This document shows, in pieces, positions 60,277 through 64,000 of a stretch of DNA of 64,000 nt (positions are counted from its first letter, which is position 1; every line of letters starts with the position of its first letter). A program made the position numbers and the translations under genes. The notes beneath the pieces were generated by a model. That model was not told where the DNA came from. It saw nothing but the letters and a program-made list of their open reading frames with translations, and searched no databases. This stretch comes from Pseudomonas sp. 8O (GTDB lineage Bacteria; Pseudomonadota; Gammaproteobacteria; Pseudomonadales; Pseudomonadaceae), in the NCBI RefSeq assembly GCF_902506495.1, contig NZ_LR733267.1:372001-436000 (forward strand), in the 5' to 3' direction.

Positions 60277-61227
60277 ATGAACAGTCCCACCACCCGCGTG
60301 CTCGCCCTGCTGGAGCTGCTGCAAAGTCATAGCCAGCTCAGCGGTCGCGACCTGGCCGAGCGCCTTGAGGTGGACGGCCGCACCCTGCGCCGTTACATCC
60401 GCCATCTGGAAGACCTGGGGATTCCGGTAACCAGCGAGCGCGGTCGGCATGGCGGTTACCGCCTGGTGGCCGGTTTCAAGCTGCCGCCCTTGATGTTCAC
60501 TGCTGAGGAGGCTCAGGCGGTGGCGCTGGGCCTGCTGGCGACGGCCAATCTGGGCCTGACAGAAACCGCCGTGGCGGTGGCCAGTGCCCGCGCCAAGCTG
60601 GAGCGGGTAATGCCCAAGGGACTGCAGCAGCGAGTGCGCGCCCTCAGCCAGAGCGCCATCTTGGATCTACCGCGCAACCGCGCCAATGGCGACCAGCAAC
60701 TCCTGGCCGAACTCGCCGCCGCCGCCGAGGCGCGCCGTCAGGTGCGGGTGAGCTATTGCAGCGATCAGGGCCAATGTAGCGAGCGCGAAGTCGATCCCTA
60801 CGGTTTGGTGTTCCGCCGGGGCTTCTGGTACATGAGCGGCTACTGCCACCTACGCCAGGCGGTGCGTTCTTTCCGCCTGGATCGCCTGCGCGAAGTGCGC
60901 GCCCTGGAGAGCCACTTCGAGCGGCCGGAAGCCTTCGACGCCGCCGCCCACCTCAATACCAGCATCGCCACCCTGCCACGGGCCTACCCGGTGAGTATCC
61001 AGCTGCACACCGACCTCGCCAGTGCCATCGCCGAACTGGGTAACAACGCCGGTCTGCTGATGCCCGAAGGCAACAGCGTGCGTCTGACCACCAGCACCGA
61101 CAGCCCAACCTGGTTCGCTCACCTGCTGCTACGCCTGTCTTTCGACTTCACCATCGAACAGCCGGTCGAGCTGCGTGAGGCCGTACGCCAGCAGGCGCAA
61201 CGCATGCTGGAACTGGTCACGCGCTAA
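60277..61227 (+). CDS. YafY-type HTH/WYL regulator
   Basis: A 316-residue DeoR-like regulator: N-terminal winged HTH (RVLALLELLQSHSQLSGRDL, VDGRTLRRYIRHLEDLGIPV) and a C-terminal WYL domain (RQVRVSYCSDQGQ, GLVFRRGFWYMSGYCHLRQA). WYL proteins sense nucleotides or other small ligands. Divergent from the GST/VOC genes. No clear ribosome site at the ATG. Confidence 0.88.
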   Translation: MNSPTTRVLALLELLQSHSQLSGRDLAERLEVDGRTLRRYIRHLEDLGIPVTSERGRHGGYRLVAGFKLPPLMFTAEEAQAVALGLLATANLGLTETAVAVASARAKLERVMPKGLQQRVRALSQSAILDLPRNRANGDQQLLAELAAAAEARRQVRVSYCSDQGQCSEREVDPYGLVFRRGFWYMSGYCHLRQAVRSFRLDRLREVRALESHFERPEAFDAAAHLNTSIATLPRAYPVSIQLHTDLASAIAELGNNAGLLMPEGNSVRLTTSTDSPTWFAHLLLRLSFDFTIEQPVELREAVRQQAQRMLELVTR

Positions 61228-61270
61228 GGATGGTCTGGTAAGCACCAGACCATCGCGCAGCCCCTGCTCG

Positions 61271-61693
61271 CTAGGGCTGCAGGTCGAAAAGGGCTTTGCC
61301 GCTTTCCATATCGCAGGGCGCCGAGAAGTGCTCATGGAAAATCAGCCAGCGACCGCCCTGGCGGCGCAGGCACTGGGTCACGCGCATCCAGCAGGTTTCC
61401 AGCTCGCCCTTTTCATTGGTGCCGCCGCAGTGCAGCAGGTAATGGGTCACGCCCAGATCGCCGCTGGCGGTGAAGGTCGGCTCGTGCGGTTCGAACATCC
61501 CCGGGCCGCTGCACATCTCCATGCAGGCCTGCCAATGCGCCTGGTACGCCGGGCGCCCCTGAAAACGCAATGGGCCGATGGCATCGTAGGACACCACGTC
61601 CTCGACGTAGTGACTCATGATGCGCGCCACGTCCTTGCTGCGGCAGGCTTCGGTCCAGCTGTTCAGGGCATCTTGCAGTTCGTGCTGACTCAT
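61271..61693 (-). CDS. SnoaL/NTF2-like (DUF4440-type) protein
   Basis: A 140-residue cone-shaped-fold protein: LNSWTEACRSKDVARIMSHY, DVVSYDAIGPLRFQGR and GGRWLIFHEHFSAP. Third gene of a minus-strand set with DUF899 and YCII proteins. Function unknown; the pocket may bind a small hydrophobic ligand. Confidence 0.8.
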   Translation of the reverse strand: MSQHELQDALNSWTEACRSKDVARIMSHYVEDVVSYDAIGPLRFQGRPAYQAHWQACMEMCSGPGMFEPHEPTFTASGDLGVTHYLLHCGGTNEKGELETCWMRVTQCLRRQGGRWLIFHEHFSAPCDMESGKALFDLQP

Positions 61694-61714
61694 GTCGTTC
61701 TCCTTCGCTGAGGT

Positions 61715-62497
61715 TCAGGCCTTGTGGCCGCAGCAGTCGTGGGTGGGCGCGGTCTGTTCGTACTCGTCGTGCAGGCGCGTCCAGTTGAGCCCCTTGCCGT
61801 CCAGATCGGGCATGCCATCCCAACCCTCGCCGCGGCCAAAAGGCGTGAAGTCGAGGAAGTGGAAACTGCTCATCAGCATCTCCACGCCTCGGCCATAGGT
61901 GGAATAGGTGTGATAGATGCGCCCACCGTCGCGCAGGAACACGCTGACACCGGGCTGCTCGCCCTGGATGTGATAGGTCAGGCCCAGGCGCTTGAGCTCG
62001 TCTTTGTCGCGGTAGTTGTATTCGACCGGCGCGACCTGCTCATCGGTGGTGGCGTGATAGTCGTAGTTGAAGCGACTGCCGTAGGCGCTGTACCAGGGCA
62101 GCGTCCAGCCCATGCGCCGCTTGAAGGCTTCGAGATCAGCCCGCGGCGCCCGCGAAACCAGCACCAGATTGGTGTCGCGAGCATGCAGGTGGGACTGGTG
62201 GCCGATGTTGTCCACCAGGCAAGAGCAGCCGTCGCAGCCTTCGCCACGGTCCATGTGATACATGAAGTGGTAGACGATCAACTGGCTGCGCCCGTCGAAC
62301 AACGCCTCCAGGCCGACTTCACCTTGCGGGCCCTGGAAGCGGTAGTCCTCTTCCACCAGCACCATGGGCAGGGCACGGCGGGCGCGATTGAGCGCGTCAC
62401 GCTGGCGGGTCAGCGCCTTTTCCTGTTCGAGCAGCGCCTTGCGAGCGGCCAGCCACTGCTCACGTGTAGCGACCTCGGGGATATAACGACGGTCCAT
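61715..62497 (-). CDS. DUF899 thioredoxin-like protein
   Basis: A 260-residue DUF899-family protein: LYDGRS-like core LEALFDGRSQLIVYHFMYHM, then GEGCDGCSCLVDN and LVLVSRAPRADLEAFKRRMG. The Cys pair in CDGCSC is in the place of a thioredoxin active site. ATG 62497 follows GGAGAA. The C-terminus ends DCCGHKA. It is flanked by YCII and SnoaL-like genes in a common operon. Confidence 0.85.
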   Translation of the reverse strand: MDRRYIPEVATREQWLAARKALLEQEKALTRQRDALNRARRALPMVLVEEDYRFQGPQGEVGLEALFDGRSQLIVYHFMYHMDRGEGCDGCSCLVDNIGHQSHLHARDTNLVLVSRAPRADLEAFKRRMGWTLPWYSAYGSRFNYDYHATTDEQVAPVEYNYRDKDELKRLGLTYHIQGEQPGVSVFLRDGGRIYHTYSTYGRGVEMLMSSFHFLDFTPFGRGEGWDGMPDLDGKGLNWTRLHDEYEQTAPTHDCCGHKA

Positions 62498-62525
62498 GAA
62501 GGTTCTCCTGCTGAACGAGGGCAGC

Positions 62526-62888
62526 TCAGTGTTGAGCGGCCGGGTCGACATCCAGTTGGCGAACCGGCCTCACTTCCACGCAGCCGACACGGGCGGCGGG
62601 AATGTGACCGGCGAGTTGGATGGCCTCGTTGAGGTCGCGCGCCTCGATCAAGTAGAAGCCGGCGAGCTGCTCCTTGGTTTCGGCGAAGGGGCCATCGGTG
62701 ATGTCCAGCTTGCCGCCACGCATGCGCACGGTAGTGGCGGTCTGTACCGACTGCAGCGCCTCGGCGGCGAGCATCCGCCCGCTCTCCTGCACACGCTGGG
62801 CGTAGGCGTGACACTCGCTGTCATGCGGGCTGTCGGGGGAGCTGTGCAGCTCCTGTTCGTTGGCGTAGACGAGACAGAGGTATTTCAT
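62526..62888 (-). CDS. YCII-related (DGPF) protein
   Basis: A 120-residue protein: MKYLCLVYANEQEL at the N-terminus and the family hallmark TDGPFAETKEQLAGFYLIEA. YCII-like proteins are often found beside extracytoplasmic sigma factors; none is seen here. Start 62888 is the family N-terminus; the frame extends to 63086 without support. Confidence 0.85.
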   Translation of the reverse strand: MKYLCLVYANEQELHSSPDSPHDSECHAYAQRVQESGRMLAAEALQSVQTATTVRMRGGKLDITDGPFAETKEQLAGFYLIEARDLNEAIQLAGHIPAARVGCVEVRPVRQLDVDPAAQH

Positions 62889-62985
62889 GACGCACTCCAG
62901 TTCCTTGGCGGTGGATACTGGATAGTCGAACGCGGCGAGCTCATTTCGACATTGGCCGAAAAAACATCTACGCAGCCGACGAACG

Positions 62986-63178
62986 GTAGGGTGCGCCGTG
63001 CGCACCTCAATACCTGCGTTAAGGGTTAGGAGTTGCTGCGCAGGCCTGTAGGGTGGGCCGGGCGGCGTTCCGCTTTGGCCCACCAATGATAGTGAGCGAA
63101 CCCCGTGTAAGGCTCAGTGCCTCGCAACAGCTGGTACAGACAGCGCCCTAAAAATCCGGTGCGCGCAGCGCACCCTAC
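62986..63178. repeat. REP-type palindromes upstream of the YCII operon
   Basis: GTAGGGTGCGCCGTGCGCACC (62988), a GTAGGGTGGGCC...GGCCCACC unit (63048-63083) and GGTGCGCGCAGCGCACCCTAC (63157-63177), which abuts the GntR gene stop. No gene lies between 62889 and 63174. Confidence 0.75.
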
Positions 63179-63891
63179 TCGGGGACTTCGACGCTGACGT
63201 GAATGGCGTCGTGACGCCAGAACTCCAGGTCGCAGTCGATGATGCGTCCGTGCTGGTCACGGTTGACGCGGGTGATGCGCAGCGCCGGGCTGCCAGGTGA
63301 AACTTTCAGGCTGGTCGCCGCCTCGGTATGCAGGGCGGTGGGTACCATGTCGAAGCGCACGCGGCCGTAGTGGATGCCGTATTCGCTGGCATAGAGGTCG
63401 GTCAGCGAGCGAGTCAGGTCGAACTCGAGAATGCCTGGGAAGTAGGCCGGATTCAGGTAGTGCTCGACATACAGCACCAGGCGCCCGTCGATGCGCCGCG
63501 CGCGGCACACCTGATAGACGCTCGACAACGCCGGCAGCTCCAGCACCTGGCAGATCTGCGCGGTGGCCGGCATCAAGCGTGCACTCAGGACCTCGGTCGC
63601 CGGCACCCGCCCCTGCTCGGCCACCATGGCGTGGAAGTGGGTACGCACCAGAGGGTTGTAGGCCACCCGTTGCGGCGAAACGAACCAGCCACGACGCTCC
63701 TCGCGATAGACCAGCCCCTGCGCCTCCAACTGGCCGAGCGCCTCGCGCAGGGTGATACGCGTGGTGTCGAACAACTCGCTGAGCTTGCGCTCGGCCGGCA
63801 ACTTGCTGCCGGAGGGCAACAGGCCCCGGTCGATCTGCTCCTGCAACGCGCGGCAGATGAGGGTGACGGCCCGTGGCGCTTCTTCGCGCAT
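63175..63891 (-). CDS. GntR/UTRA-family regulator
   Basis: A 238-residue regulator: N-terminal winged HTH (GSKLPAERKLSELFDTTRIT, LREALGQLEAQGLVY) and a C-terminal UTRA ligand domain (YVEHYLNPAYFPGILEFDL, DCDLEFWRHDAIHVSV). The family resembles phosphonate-utilisation regulators (PhnF/PhnR type), but the target genes would be beyond the right edge. ATG at 63891 has GGGGAAA upstream; a TTG precedes it by 3 bp. Confidence 0.85.
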   Translation of the reverse strand: MREEAPRAVTLICRALQEQIDRGLLPSGSKLPAERKLSELFDTTRITLREALGQLEAQGLVYREERRGWFVSPQRVAYNPLVRTHFHAMVAEQGRVPATEVLSARLMPATAQICQVLELPALSSVYQVCRARRIDGRLVLYVEHYLNPAYFPGILEFDLTRSLTDLYASEYGIHYGRVRFDMVPTALHTEAATSLKVSPGSPALRITRVNRDQHGRIIDCDLEFWRHDAIHVSVEVPE

Positions 63892-64000
63892 CAAAATTTC
63901 CCCTTTTGGACTAGTCCAGCCCCATCACAGGGCAAAAGTCACTCACTCAAACGGGTTACAAGACTAGGCAGTCTAGATGACTGATAGATGACAGCCTTGC

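Overview
The window is GC-rich (except one island), uses Pseudomonas-type gene sets and is dense in REP-type palindromes. It reads as a chromosome segment of a Pseudomonas sensu lato, perhaps the mendocina/oleovorans group. The genus rests on gene content (mmsR-mmsAB, phaG, gcsR-gcvHP-glyA-gcvT, soxR, OprD porin); the group is only an impression.

Layout. 1-9.4 kb: the end of an HDOD protein, a PaaI-like thioesterase, then the valine/isobutyrate pathway (AraC-type mmsR divergent from mmsA, periplasmic binding protein, acyl-CoA dehydrogenase, enoyl-CoA hydratase, 3-hydroxyisobutyryl-CoA hydrolase, mmsB). 9.5-12.8 kb: alkyl sulfatase with a divergent LysR regulator, and a small His/Arg/Tyr-rich lipoprotein. 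12.9-25.7 kb: a guanidine-utilisation cluster with three guanidine-I (ykkC) riboswitches, two binding proteins, one permease and ATPase, the two carboxyguanidine-deiminase-type subunits and a urea/guanidine carboxylase. A 2-oxoglutarate dioxygenase and an unrecognised partner protein are encoded in the middle on the other strand. Four sigma-54-like promoters of one shared form (TGGCAYG-N4-TCGCT) precede the three riboswitches and the dioxygenase, suggesting that nitrogen-limitation control is layered over guanidine sensing. No allophanate hydrolase is present in the window.

26.2-29.9 kb: a membrane diguanylate cyclase, a CWC zinc-finger-like protein, rsuA and phaG. 29.95-42.2 kb: tRNA-Gly(CCC) carrying an AT-richer island. 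The island has a Pf-type tyrosine integrase, a replication-initiation protein, small phage-like proteins and divergent HTH regulators around an operator region, but no virion genes. Beyond them lie HEPN-like, TIR, FRG and other defence-like genes, split by three copies of the element's right end. A perfect 26-bp att repeat marks 29995-30020 and 38274-38299; a degenerate third end lies near 42.2 kb. I read this as a filamentous-phage-derived integrative element or satellite that has accreted defence modules.

42.3-53.2 kb: mscS, periplasmic endonuclease I, the sigma-54 activator gcsR, a Cu/Zn superoxide dismutase, and gcvH-gcvP-glyA-gcvT behind a consensus -24/-12 promoter. The sdaA gene found in the equivalent P. 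aeruginosa cluster is missing. 53.2-64 kb: a BIME array, an FMN reductase divergent from soxR over a SoxR box, a small tautomerase-family isomerase, an OprD porin, an M14 carboxypeptidase, a Sel1 lipoprotein, VOC and GST proteins, a WYL regulator, a YCII/DUF899/SnoaL-like operon and a GntR/UTRA regulator.

A recurring theme is REP/BIME duplication that copies pieces of neighbouring genes: the 3' tail of the gene at 16.7 kb, the 3' tail of the FMN reductase (two extra copies), and an in-frame 66-bp duplication plus REP sequence inside the carboxylase. All statements come from reading sequence and translations; no database search was run.
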